Assembly: GCF_905147365.1 (NCBI RefSeq)
Contig: NC_056410.1
Span: 7,663,501 to 7,727,500 of the forward strand
Direction: 5' to 3'
From: Aricia agestis
Taxonomy: Eukaryota > Arthropoda > Insecta > Lepidoptera > Lycaenidae
Length of the DNA: 64,000 nt
Shown piece after piece: positions 54,889 through 64,000 of the stretch (the stretch's first letter is position 1; the number at the start of each line of letters is the position of its first letter). The translations under genes were made by a program, and so were the position numbers. Under the pieces are notes generated by a model. It was not told where the DNA came from and did not search any database. It saw nothing but the letters and a program-made list of their open reading frames with translations.

Positions 54889-55365
54889 AACGTTGCATAA
54901 CTTTATTAGATCTAAATATATATATATATCTAAATATAATACTATGGAAAGCTATAATATTATATAGATATTGTTTTTTACTATGTTGTGAATAATTGTG
55001 ATGGTGTATTATAATGATGAAGCTTACGAGAAAAAACATTCTGTCACATGGTAAATAACATAATATTATATACTCGAGGTTTTGGACAGAACATAATATA
55101 CCTAGTAGTAAATTTCGCAAATCCTGGGATGGTTCCCATGGGATGAAATTGTAGCTTATGTCACTAATTAGCTGTAGCCGTCAATTAATTATTCTCTTGA
55201 GGGTTACCAAGCTTCTATCTTATTTTTTATACTGTTATTTTGGTAACCTTCCCATACATACCTTGCATAAGAATGACTTAATTTTAATTAATTAAAATAT
55301 GAGATGGTAGAATAATAATATGGGGTATGACTTAGGAGGCTGAGAGCCCAATAACTTTTGTTTTA
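54889..55365. other. AT-rich intergenic sequence, nothing recognised
   Basis: No supported feature. Confidence 0.35.
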
Positions 55366-55492
55366 TCTATACTAATATTATTTGGCACAGATAAGAAGTA
55401 GACCACGTGAAGGATCATAGGCTATTTTTTGTGGACTAATTTGCCTGTGAAATAATCTACTTTACGCGGGCGAAGCCGCGCGGAACGTCTAG
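55366..55492 (+). mobile_element. Helitron, 127 bp deletion derivative
   Basis: It starts TCTATACTAATATTATTTGG and ends GCGGGCGAAGCCGCGCGGAA, then CGTCTAG at 55492. The middle matches part of 46380-46450. Confidence 0.8.
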
Positions 55493-55559
55493 TTATACAT
55501 ATTTAATAATTTAACCACTTTACATATAGATTAAATCTTCTATGATATTATATTCTTGT

Positions 55560-55906
55560 CACTGACCTCCATTATACAAGTACGCTGGACTTATGATACC
55601 CAACTGTTTTTTGTGCCTATTTGAACCGGAATCAGCGTACCCAATGCGGAGGAAGAGAACTAAATCTGACGTAACTTACAAAAGGCCGCTTAATCGCTAT
55701 TGGTTGTAGAAACTAGTATTAGTTCCAAGTACTCCCTCCACTTCTATCAGCGCCAATATGTCGACTTTCAAACGTCATTTTTACGTCAGATTTAGTTCTC
55801 TTCTCCCGCATTGGGGGCGCTGATTCCGCTTCAAATAGGCACAAAAAATAGCTGTCATTTTAAAGGCTATGATTAGTCCAGCGTACTTGTATAATGGAGG
55901 TCAGTG
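55560..55906. mobile_element. hAT-like foldback MITE, CACTGACCTCC ends
   Basis: The arms CACTGACCTCCATTATACAA, then GTACGCTGGACT, pair at both ends. An inner pair, AACTAAATCTGACGTAA and TTACGTCAGATTTAGTT, also matches. The flanks ATTCTTGT and ATTCTAGT are a 7/8-matching candidate 8-bp duplication, as in hAT elements. Confidence 0.75.
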
Positions 55907-56600
55907 ATTCTAGTTCTATCAGGTTCCGGGGGAGACTCCGGAAAGAAGCGCGCGTCACGTCGCCGTTAATTCGTGATAATGTGTAGTTGTTAAGTTTATA
56001 TAATTTTTATGTATGTTAGTCATTAAGGTATATATTGTATGGGCCTACGTAGCCTGATTTAAATAAATAAAAATAAATAAATATTAATTGTCAAAGGAAC
56101 CCAAAAACTTTTCTCAATTGTTGTATGTTTTATTGTACATCGTGCATCAGAGGTGGCGGGTTTAGTGTCAGTGGTTGTTTTGTTTCATTAGACGCTTTTT
56201 ATACTAGCTTCCTTCTTATACATTGTATTAGTTTTATTAAAATATTCTTAAAATGATAATGCATAATATCTATATTTTATGATAACGAAAATTAGACTGG
56301 TTTTAGTTATATTAACTAGGTACTGGGAAAAATTATCACATATTCCATGGGAGCGCTATATTTTTCAGGATATAAAAATAACGTATTAACCCAGAGCCTA
56401 AATTAACGCCGATTAAAATCAATAGTGTTTGCTTGAATTAATTATTACTAACAATCAATCACAAACTTTCGCATTTATAATATTAAATATCAGCTGATTA
56501 TTCACACTTTTTAGTTTTTACTCGAGTTCGTACTTAATAACAGCATAGACTAAGGGAATAGTATATTTAGTCTCTAATAACAGTTATTTTGCCATAATAT
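55907..56600. other. Intergenic AT-rich sequence, nothing recognised
   Basis: No supported feature. Confidence 0.35.
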
Positions 56601-57019
56601 TGTCACGGACATATAGTGCCATCTAGCGTCAAACCAGCGAAACTTATCGAGGGAACACCGACAACATAGATCCCCTACTCAATACTAGATGGCATGAGGT
56701 GCACAAGTACATACTCGAACCTTCTAGAAAAGTCCAACATTTTGTTTACGTGTTTACCGGTTTATTTTGTTTACGTGTTTACGTGTTTTGTTGTTTACTT
56801 TTATTGTTTACTTGTTTACGTGTATCGGGAACTTTCTGGAATTCGTCTCGCCATATAAAAAAGTGCTTAGTGATTGGACCTAGTGATTAGTGTTTGGACT
56901 TAGTGCTAAGTGTTGTGACCTAGTGTGTGCTAGTCATAGTGTTTAGTGCAGTGTTAATAAAGTCTTCAAGAGAGTCACCAGGTCTTTCTCTCCAAATCCT
57001 CGAACCTTAGCACGTAACA
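56601..57019 (+). mobile_element. Solo LTR of an LTR retrotransposon
   Basis: 419 bp from TGTCACGGAC to CACGTAACA (TG...CA ends), flanked by ATAT at 56597-56600 and 57020-57023 (4-bp duplication, consistent with Ty3/gypsy-type). It has a TATA-like CATATAAAAAAG at about 56851 and AATAAA at 56956-56961 in promoter-then-poly(A) order. No primer-binding site or internal coding follows, so it is a recombination remnant. Confidence 0.75.
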
Positions 57020-57043
57020 ATATATTATATTATTATAACAAAA

Positions 57044-57746
57044 CTAGCTGGTGCCCGCGACTTCGTCCGCGTCAGCATAGTAGATCACGTCGCAAGTACT
57101 ATTTTTCAAAAATTTTCAATGTACAGAATTGAGTTTCCTACGATTATATTATAATATGTATAGATGACTTACTTTGTTCCTAAAAAGGAGAAATGAGACG
57201 CAATACAAACGCCACGATACCATTTCGTTATAAGTAACAGATCTATGGTGGGGGGGGGGGGGTTTGGGGAGGCGCAGCCCCCCCAAATCATATAACACTC
57301 GAAAACCGTATGTTTAGTTTAGTTTTTAACTTTGTTCTTCAAAAAGGAGAAATATAACTACGTGAAATAGTTTTGTGTAGAGGACAATTTTAGGGGGGGG
57401 GGGGGGGTAGACGACCGGTGCCGAAGCTCGCTGCATATAAATCAAACGACACTCGAAATCTGTAAAGATAAGAGAGATAAAAGCCCATAGCAAGAAAAGG
57501 AGTGGAGATAGAAAGTGTAAAGGAGAAATTTGTAGGAAATTTTATGAGCTTTCATTGCGTACTGCACTTTTTTTCTCTACAACGCACCGTTTAGCCGTTA
57601 GCGATATGATGATAAACAGACAAAAATTCTAAAAACTATATTTTTGGCTTCTATATCCATTGTAGATCACGTCGCAAGTATTATTTTTCAAAAATGTTCA
57701 ATGTACAGAATTGACTTTCCTACGATTTTATTATAATATGTATAGA
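57044..57746 (-). mobile_element. Helitron cluster with two 5' ends and G-tracts
   Basis: CTAGCTGGTGCCCGCGACTT at 57044 is the reversed 3' end. Nearly identical 5'-end segments (AGATCACGTCGCAAGTA...ATGTATAGAT) occur at about 57085-57165 and 57661-57746, so a short derivative is joined to a longer one. It contains runs of about 13 Gs at 57250 and 57393. Confidence 0.65.
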
Positions 57747-58339
57747 TAGATATTTTCACAGTTATATTGACAAAAGAGTATTACCATTGAAAATACTGCT
57801 GAGATTCGTCCTAACGACGTTTCTCAAGAAAATAGATTCATTTTAAGGACGGGCCTAAGGATATCGAAGCGATGATGGAGGAAAATCAAAAAATAATACA
57901 TTTCACAAATCGAATCTATTCTGATCTTTGTACGTAATAAAATCTATTGTGACATTTATCTAATAATAAAAGTGTGCACGGAGTGAGTCGTTTGACACCG
58001 CTGCTCCGTATTCCAGGCGGCGTTTTTGCTCGAATCATTTATCTTATTGTCAATTTCAGTGAGAGAAAATAAAATTATAATAGCTCTCGAAGCATCCTTC
58101 GTAGTTTTATTAGATTTGCTATTATTATGCCGCTTCTCGCTTAGGCGAGTTTTCTATTATAAATAATCGTTTTATATCTAGTCTGGCCTTTTAGCTGGTG
58201 AAGTAAAAAAGAAGAAGAAGTAGTGGGCAAAAATATTGGTAGATTTTCTGCTTTACTTACTGTTAGAAAAAGTTTCGAATCAGTTTCACATATTTGAAAG
58301 GGACAAATACATAAATTATGGTTTTCTGTATCACTTTTA
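57747..58339. other. Intergenic AT-rich sequence, nothing recognised
   Basis: No supported feature. Confidence 0.35.
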
Positions 58340-58517
58340 GGCCAGGCGCGCACTAGCGGCCAGGTCGCGGCGGCCATCAAAAGTAATATTATGGTGTGGC
58401 CGCTGGCCGCCATGCGGCCAGGTTCGCGTGGTCTATGGCGGTTTCATACTAAGGTGATTATCTCGATGGCCACCGCGACCTGGCCGCTGCGGTTTGGCCG
58501 CTAGTGCGCGCCCGGGC
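58340..58517. mobile_element. GC-rich foldback MITE, GCGCGCACTAGCGGCCA ends
   Basis: GGCCAGGCGCGCACTAGCGG at the left and GGCCGCTAGTGCGCGCCCGG at the right pair. The inner GGCCAGGTCGCGG/CCGCGACCTGGCC also pairs. About 65% GC in AT-rich flanks. Confidence 0.75.
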
Positions 58518-59246
58518 TTACAATAATAATTTACTAACAAAAATATGCGTGTTTTAAAACTGTTAAGCCAGCAGAAAAAAATATAATTATTAAAACATTG
58601 CTCATGATAAATAAATAGCAAGTATCAAACATATACACGAGCTCTATGGGATTTGTATAGGCTTCTAGGGAACTTCCACAGTGACAAATGAAGGACTAAG
58701 ATGGATAGCTCCTTTGACAATTGTGAGGGATCCGCGTATTGACATGTCGCGAGAGAATTAACGGAGGCTTAGGCAAAATCTCTATATAATAGTATTATGT
58801 TGAAGAAGTATGTACACTTGAATGGAAAAGTTATATATTTTCCTTTTTAACTGAGTTACTGGCGCACTCAGAGTTGAAATGTTGATATAAGCCCCATACA
58901 TTATCAGCTGTCAAACTCTTCATTAAATTGATTAATTGAATGTTAATCGTAATTAAATGTGAGTACGGCGGGAAGAGTTGGAATTCTTAGACTAATATAA
59001 ACATTTAAAAATGCAACGTATGCGGTATGACTGTAATTCCGCGGTCTAAGTATGTCATGTGACGTTTTAAATATTATGGAAAAGACATGTAGACCTTGTA
59101 TAGTTATAATCCCTGTGTATGTGTAATTAGGTACTATTTATTATCAATAAGTAAAACATATTTTATGTAACACCCTCAGGACTCTGTATCCCCCGTGTTA
59201 AGAGTTTTTTGTTCCTTTTTTGGCTTTTATCATTTCAAATCATATA
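58518..59246. other. Intergenic AT-rich sequence, nothing recognised
   Basis: No supported feature. Confidence 0.35.
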
Positions 59247-59416
59247 CAGTGCTCCCAAAGTGATAATGCGCATAGAAATTTTCGTAATTCTATGCGCTAT
59301 AATAAAATCTTTTAAAAACAGCGCTTTGCAGCGACGTAGAGGCGTCTGACGTTGCTTGGACGTTACCATGGTAACGCCGCGATGGCTTCCCGGTCATAAA
59401 ACACTTATTGACGGAT

Positions 59417-59641
59417 AGTTATGTCCACACTGTGCACTTTCATCTTCAATTTTCGTCATCAACTTTCATATTGGCGCATTCAATAATTGAATGCGTCAAG
59501 GAACGCAACGCCAATATTGTCATTTTTGAAGTATTGGATACGGTCAGAGGGCATGCGTCGCGGGCATGCCTCACGTTCGCTGTTGACTGCGCTATAACGC
59601 ATGCCCTAGACGAACAGAAAAAGGCACAGTGTGGACAAAGC
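59417..59641. mobile_element. MITE, TATGTCCACACTGTGC ends, nested
   Basis: AGTTATGTCCACACTGTGCA at 59417 and GGCACAGTGTGGACAAAGCT ending 59641 are inverted. Internal TATTGGCGCATTCAAT/AACGCCAATATTG also pairs. Another copy of this end starts at 63974 and runs off the window. Confidence 0.7.
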
Positions 59642-59680
59642 TGATCAGAGATAGCGGACAGCCACCGGCTATATATGATA

Positions 59681-59916
59681 CTAGCTTTTGCCCGCGGCTT
59701 CGCTCGCGTGGAATTCGAAAATCGTTTACAATACGAATATTCTTGCAAATCTCCTTTAGAAACATGATGTTTTTCCAACACCAAAAGTAGCCTATGTTAC
59801 TCTCTATCCTTTCAACTAAGTCGATGCCAAAAATCAAGTCAATTGGTTGCTTCGTTAGGCTGCGAAGAAAGGACAAACAAACAAATACACTTTCGCATTT
59901 ATAATATTAGTATGGA
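59681..59916 (-). mobile_element. Helitron unit B of the pair, copy 2
   Basis: Reverse complement of 34198-34433: CTAGCTTTTGCCCGCGGCTT at 59681 through to TATGGA at 59916. Same 236-bp length. Confidence 0.85.
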
Positions 59917-60580
59917 TAGCTGTTTTCCGCGACTTCGTAGGCGTTACCATAGTATAATAACGGAAATGGATAATTCTCTCCTTTTTATGGTCCCTTACTC
60001 AAATGGTAAAAAACGGAACCCGATTACAAAGATATAATATCAGCCTGTCCGTCTGTCCATATCCAGGCAAAGCCTCCCTCATATTAATCAAATGACACTC
60101 GAAATCTGTATGTTTCACATGTTTCACTATTAATTAATAACTTAGTTAATAGTTTGTTCCTAAGGAATAAGAATTAAAACTCAACACTAACGACGCAACA
60201 TGTTTTTGCTTGGCAACATTACCAGGGGGGGGGGGGTATGAGGGGGCCCATGATGTAAGTTTATTCGAGAAAAAAGTTTGATACAAAATCTGCCCCCTCT
60301 TTGGTCCCCTTTCAGGGGTGAGGGGGGAAAAATTTATACACCAGATGTTAAGTTGGAAGAAGATAAATATATCTGCGAAAACCGTATTCAAATCGGATCA
60401 GTAGTTTTCGTGTTAAAGAAAAAAGTTTGGTACAAAATCTTACCCCCTCTTTTGACCTCTTGGAGAGGTGGGGCGAAAAATTTTTGTACACCAGATGTTA
60501 AGTTGGGAGAAGACAAATATATCTGCGAAAACCGCATTCAAATCGGATCAGTAGTTTTCGTGTGATGCTGGAACAAACAT

Positions 60581-60615
<35 letters not shown>

Positions 60616-60735
60616 TACAAAAAACTAACCACAGTTTTGGCTTCTATAGCGATGTAGTAACAGCCCCGCTTATTATTTTTTGGATATCTTTAATGTACAG
60701 AATTGTCATTTCTACAGTTTTATTATATGTATAGA
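59917..60735 (-). mobile_element. Helitron unit A of the pair, copy 2
   Basis: Reverse complement of 33430-34197 with small length differences. The 5' end TATGTATAGA at 60726-60735 is TCTATACATA on minus. It includes G13 at about 60225, (GACA)n at 60583-60613, and the two tandem TACACCAGATGTTAAGTTGG segments. Confidence 0.75.
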
Positions 60736-60873
60736 TTTACTTCTATTTCCTTTGAACAAGGTGCAAAATGCAAGTACATTATTTGGGGCTCTTACGTTTC
60801 ATAGATTCGGGTGTTTTCGTGATTACGACAATTAGCGGAGATTTCCATGCGCATTATTAATTTGGGAGTACTG

Positions 60874-61183
60874 TATCCTAATCCATCAACACTCACTATT
60901 TGATTAAAGATTCTGAATAAATTAATTATGATTCCTGAAAAAGGACGTACGATTTTATCTCGGAAAATGAATAGTTTTCTCGTGATAAACTGTTTTCCAC
61001 GCAACTAAGTTGCGGGTAGTTAGTGTTATAAAAAGTGGATTTTTTACGTTGGCTGTTCCGTAGGAGTAATTTTTAAGCAGTAATAACATTAACTATGAAT
61101 ATAAACTCGTAGAACCAATTAATATAAAACTTTATTAAGCTCGCTTCTATTCACCAGCACCATAAGGCAAAATATGGATTCGG
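60874..61183 (-). other. GGPPS 3' UTR and downstream flank
   Basis: On minus, AATAAA lies at 61136-61131, 48 bases past the stop codon at 61186-61184, so cleavage is expected near 61110. The rest (60874-61100) has no recognised feature. Confidence 0.5.
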
Positions 61184-61249
61184 TCACTTCCATGTCAGCA
61201 GTTCTTTTAGAATCTCATCCAAGAGGGGGTTGCCTCCCAACCGTGCGAT
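61184..61249 (-). CDS. GGPS1: GGPPS last exon
   Basis: On minus the acceptor CATTTTTCCAG ends at 61250. 66 nt including TGA at 61186-61184. It encodes IARLGGNPLLDEILKELL and then TWK. Confidence 0.85.
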   Translation of the reverse strand: MARLGGNPLLDEILKELLTWK

Positions 61250-62181
61250 CTGGAAAAATGTACAATTAATCATTAAAATGTTTCAGTGACGGTGCCCAGT
61301 TTTATTGCAACTAGGCAAGCTACGCTAGAGTCTGGGCCCCTACCACAAACAATTGTACGAGAATGTTGCGTCTTACTCTAACAAACGTGAAATGACGTTG
61401 TTAGAGCAGGACGTGGCATTCTTGTCCGATTGTTTGAGTCTCAAAACCGTTTCGTGGTACGGGCCCTGGGCCTGTCCACATCACCACCGCGTCGCGACGT
61501 CGTCAACGTGGAACGGTGCGGTAACGTGGCACGGTACCTACGTTATCGTGATGTGAAAATTTACGTTAACATAACGTAAAATGCACGTCATGATATAGCA
61601 ACGTTGTACATCGCAATGCCTTGTAAAACTGCTACATTTCACTACTTATCTAAATGTGGACCGCGAAATTGCGTATTTCTGCTTTTGCTATTGTTAAAAA
61701 CGGAGAAAGAGAAGAAAAAAGACGTGCGCAAAACCTCTCTTTCCTTTTCTTACGTAGCCCAGTGCAACGGATGGTTGGCGAGAAACTAGCGCCACGGTCC
61801 TGCATCTCACTACCGAAGTTTTGTATGTAGGTACGTCGGTTTATAAAAGACAGCTGAAACCAATCACATGGGCTTCGGCCTGACCGAGCATACCACCTCG
61901 CTCTATCGGAAGATCTTCCTTTGCATCATCCACACATATTCCCACAGTTCTAACCAAATTTAGATTTTTTTTCCATCGCTGAAATTAAACTGACGACCTC
62001 CAAGTCAAGAGCCACACACTAACCACTGGACCGTAGGGTACAAAGCAACATACCTCATTTTCAACTTCTCTATGCATTTCCTCTAGCACCTTCCTAGTGT
62101 ACTCCATGCTGCCAAGCTTGTGCAGTAGCGATACACAGTATTTTTTCATGGCTCTATCTTCGGTGCGTAGTTTTAAAATGT
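61184..62181 (-). CDS. GGPS1: Geranylgeranyl diphosphate synthase, C-terminal part (partial, 2 exons)
   Basis: GGPPS condenses farnesyl diphosphate with isopentenyl diphosphate to make C20 geranylgeranyl diphosphate for protein prenylation (Rab, Rho). Minus-strand exons 62181-62054 and 61249-61184 join in phase 0 to encode the last 64 or so residues: (N)ILKLRTEDRAMKKYCVSLL, then GSMEYTRKVLEE, then ARLGGNPLLDEILKELL and stop TGA. This parallels the C-terminus of animal GGPS1 (R-T-E, KKYCV, GS-EYTR, ARGGNP-type motifs). The Asp-rich catalytic motifs lie in upstream exons outside the window, beyond 64000. The first visible exon starts in phase 1 (A|AC, Asn). Splice sites: acceptor AAACTTAG, donor GAG|GTATGT, acceptor TTTTTCCAG. 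Drosophila name quemao (qm). The other possibility is a retrocopy, but introns and a poly(A) signal argue against it. Confidence 0.88.
61334..61467. mobile_element. Foldback MITE, GGGCCCNTACCAC ends (GGPPS intron)
   Basis: GGGCCCCTACCACAAACAAT at the left pairs with ATTGTTTGAG...CGTGGTACGGGCCC at the right. It lies in the last intron of GGPPS. Confidence 0.65.
61479..61560. repeat. Imperfect palindrome
   Basis: CACATCACC near 61479 and ATCGTGATGTG ending 61557 pair, with GC-rich ACGTGG/CCACGT type elements inside. Probably another small foldback. Confidence 0.4.
61845..62040 (-). mobile_element. tRNA-derived SINE in GGPPS intron
   Basis: On minus: a tRNA-like head at 62038-61980 (CCAGTGGTTAGTGTGTGGCT, then TTGGAGGTCGTCAGTTTAA, approximate A and B boxes), then a tail with CTCGGTCAGGCCGAAGCCCA. 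The tail is shared with 11028-11115. Confidence 0.6.
62054..62181 (-). CDS. GGPS1: GGPPS penultimate exon
   Basis: 128 nt. On minus the acceptor AACAAACTTAG ends at 62182 and the donor GAG|GTATGT starts at 62053. It encodes ILKLRTEDRAMKKYC and continues to EEMHREVENE. A SINE head begins about 14 bases past the donor. Confidence 0.88.
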
Positions 62182-62383
62182 CTAAGTTTGTTAATAGGAA
62201 ATTTTATTTGTGTAAATAAAATCAAAATAATATTATATTATTTAAATATAGACAGTGCCATTTTTAATTAAAGCGACCTTTCTATATTGGTCCATGATGG
62301 ACAAACACAGATAAAAACGTGTGTAGAGGGGCTTATTAGTCATAATGACTCAGGCTCGACGTCAATCCATATTCCATACTTAA

Positions 62384-62577
62384 CAAAAGTGTGTCTGTCA
62401 GTCTGTTACCTTCTCACGCCCAACCTGAACGCTGAACGCTGAACCGATTTTGCTGAAATTTGGTATGGAGATACTTTAAGTCCAAGGAAGAGACATAGGA
62501 TAATTTTAGCCCAGAAAAATATACGGTTCTTGTTTAATAAACGAATTTATGCGGAACTGAGCAGCGGGCGTCATCTT
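62384..62577 (+). repeat. Helitron-like 'CCGATTTTGCTGAAATTTGG' repeat
   Basis: AAAGTGTGTCTGTCAGTCTG, then CCGATTTTGCTGAAATTTGG, TATGGAGATACTTTAAGTCC, and the end GAGCAGCGGGCGTCATCTTG. Confidence 0.6.
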
Positions 62578-62584
62578 GTTGTTT

Positions 62585-62812
62585 ATAGGAGTGAGCACAC
62601 TGAGACAGGCCGTGCCGGGGCTCCGCGTGCCGAGGCTCATCGCAAAAATCCGCCTCCATACAATTGGTATGGAAGCAGAAATCCGCTGCGCCCCGACACA
62701 GTGTGCGATACGCGCATCCGCTTTCATACAAATTGTATGGAGGCGGATTTTTGAGATGAGCCCCGGCACACTGACCCTCGGCACGGCCCGTCTCAATGTA
62801 CTCACTCCTTTA
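62585..62812. mobile_element. Foldback MITE, AGGAGTGAGCACACTGAGAC ends
   Basis: The left arm (AGGAGTGAGCACACTGAGAC, AGGCCGTGCCG, AAAATCCGCCTCCATACAAT) pairs with the right arm ending CACTCCTTTA. Overlapping open frames on both strands are due to the palindrome. Confidence 0.75.
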
Positions 62813-62839
62813 GACAACTTGATGACGCCTGTAGAGAGT

Positions 62840-62886
62840 TGCCGCAATAATGGTTATGGATCCAATCCATGACCATTATTGCGGCA
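62840..62886. repeat. 22-bp-stem hairpin, 3-nt loop
   Basis: TGCCGCAATAATGGTTATGG, then AT (62840-62861), pairs at 21 of 22 positions with 62865-62886. The loop is CCA. Confidence 0.85.
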
Positions 62887-62941
62887 TGGCTATCCATACC
62901 AACCTAATGTAGAAGAGTATTTAAAAATTGAATATTTAAAG

Positions 62942-62995
62942 TGATTAGATTCAAACCCGTGACCCTTAATGGCAACCCGCTAGCCATCGAATCAC
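62942..62995 (-). mobile_element. tRNA-like SINE head
   Basis: On minus: GATTCGATGGCTAGCGGGTT, then GTCACGGGTTTGAATCTAAT, with plausible A and B boxes. It does not fold as a whole tRNA. Confidence 0.5.
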
Positions 62996-63064
62996 AGTAG
63001 TCTTAGACAATGGAATGTAGCTATAAAAATATTTTATACTTAATTTAAATAAATCATTTCCTAA

Positions 63065-63782
63065 GGCATCCATTACACGGTAGGTTTTGCTGTCAGTTTT
63101 ACCACAATCATGAATGTGACTGATGCATGACCTTTCGTGTAATGCACTGATGGTTGCATGAAATTCATTGACCGTTATCTGGATATTTTGTTTTTTTGTC
63201 ATGCAACCATCAACCATCATCATGACTTGTGAGGAAGCGTTTAATGACATTTCGTCAATCACGCGTCAGTCAATCAGTCGTCCATGATTATCTTGCTTGA
63301 ACACGTGTATTCTTTGTGGAGTTTTGCGACGACTGACGATCAGTCGGATTGACTGTGTAATTCCGACATTCACCAACAGTCAAACGAAAGTCATGATTGA
63401 TGGAATGACCGTCTTAGGCATCCATTACACGATCATACAAGTGACAGTCAATTCCGTCAATCATGAATTATGTTTGACAGATGGTGACTGATGGGCTGAC
63501 GAATGGTATTTGACGGTCACTCAATTCTCTTCAGTTTTATGTCAGTCAAAGCCAACATTTTTGAAGGTATACGTTTCTAATTTTTTCCTATTTTGTCAGA
63601 TGTGACAACACTCACTCAAAATTCGTGACTGATGGTTGCATGAAGCAAAAATCAAGATCTCCAGATTTTCGTCAATTAACTTCATGCAACCATCTGTCAC
63701 GCTCTTACACGGTATATTATCCATCAGTTACAGCCATGACTGTGGTAAAACTGACAGCAAAACCTACCGTGTAATGGATGCC
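63065..63782. mobile_element. Harbinger-like MITE, GGCATCCATTACACGGTAGG ends
   Basis: TAA at 63062-63064 and 63783-63785 flank termini GGCATCCATTACACGG and CCGTGTAATGGATGCC. The arms extend through TTTTGCTGTCAGTTTTACCA. A further copy of the terminus, TTAGGCATCCATTACACG, sits inside at 63414, and a second right end, TGGATGCC|TTA, follows at 63786-63796. Confidence 0.8.
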
Positions 63783-63973
63783 TAATGGATGCCTTAAGTA
63801 TCTCATACTAAGAATAATGATAATTAACGTAATTAATAATTAGCATGAGGTCTTATATATTGCTGTTGACGTCGACTTATAATCTAATTACAACTACAAG
63901 ATGAGCTATTTGTGATATTAATAAATTACTCGTATAATAACGAGCATAAAATTATGCATACATTTTCAAAGCC

Positions 63974-64000
63974 AGCTATGTCCACACTATGCGCTTTCGT
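63974..64000. mobile_element. Left end of a MITE (TATGTCCACACTRTGC), cut by window edge
   Basis: AGCTATGTCCACACTATGCG matches the inverted ends of the nested MITE at 59417-59641. The remainder is beyond the window. Confidence 0.6.

Larger units (their letters stand above)
59247..60873. mobile_element. Tc1/mariner-type MITE, copy 2, with two nested insertions
   Basis: TA-flanked CAGTGCTCCCAAAGTGATAA (59247) and TTTGGGAGTACTG (ending 60873). Host segments 59247-59397, about 59650-59678 (AGCGGACAGCCACCGGCTAT) and 60750-60873 are co-linear with the intact copy at 37413-37760. A MITE and the Helitron B/A pair interrupt it. Confidence 0.8.

Noticed and set aside
62506..62872. Overlapping 98- and 113-codon frames on both strands
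   Set aside because: They arise from the palindromic MITE at 62585-62812; mirror translations (KIRLHTI on both strands) give it away.

Overview
This window is insect nuclear DNA, most likely from a moth or butterfly (Lepidoptera). It is AT-rich, its introns follow GT-AG rules, and it is packed with lepidopteran repeats: SINEs, Helitrons with TC...CTAG ends and a 3' hairpin, palindromic MITEs, piggyBac-like elements with TTAA target duplications, and a solo LTR. The species cannot be fixed from the sequence. Most short open reading frames here are chance frames inside repeats.

Two protein genes can be supported, in convergent orientation. (1) A plus-strand gene has coding exons at 19183-19288, 20556-20708, 22864-23004, 23622-23736, 24067-24163, 26613-26697, (27352-27393) and 28549-28676. 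All exon phases join. It encodes a predicted 288-residue type I membrane protein: signal peptide, two six-cysteine EB-like modules (one per exon), one transmembrane helix and a Ser/Arg-rich cytoplasmic tail. I do not recognise its name. (2) A minus-strand gene near the right end contributes only its last two coding exons (62054-62181, 61184-61249). Their protein matches the C-terminus of animal geranylgeranyl diphosphate synthase (GGPS1; quemao in Drosophila). The catalytic part lies beyond the right edge.

Layout: 1-18 kb is intergenic or upstream DNA with SINEs, MITEs, Helitrons, a 1.4 kb GGTTCCGTACC-family repeat, a 92-bp satellite (10.3 kb) and a 29/31-bp minisatellite (17.0 kb). 19.1-29.9 kb is gene 1, whose introns hold nested MITEs and a decayed piggyBac transposon. 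30-61 kb is gene-free as far as I can see and is a mosaic of nested mobile elements. 61-64 kb is the 3' end of GGPPS with MITEs and SINE heads in its introns.

The most unusual feature is an eightfold 156-bp tandem amplification of the signal-peptide exon of gene 1 (19149-20382). The splice donor survives in seven copies, but the ATG survives only in copies 1 and 5. Other notable structures are a head-to-tail Helitron pair present twice in inverted orientation 25 kb apart, a MITE split by both another MITE and that Helitron pair, two MITEs of different superfamilies sharing one internal core, and several near-perfect foldbacks.
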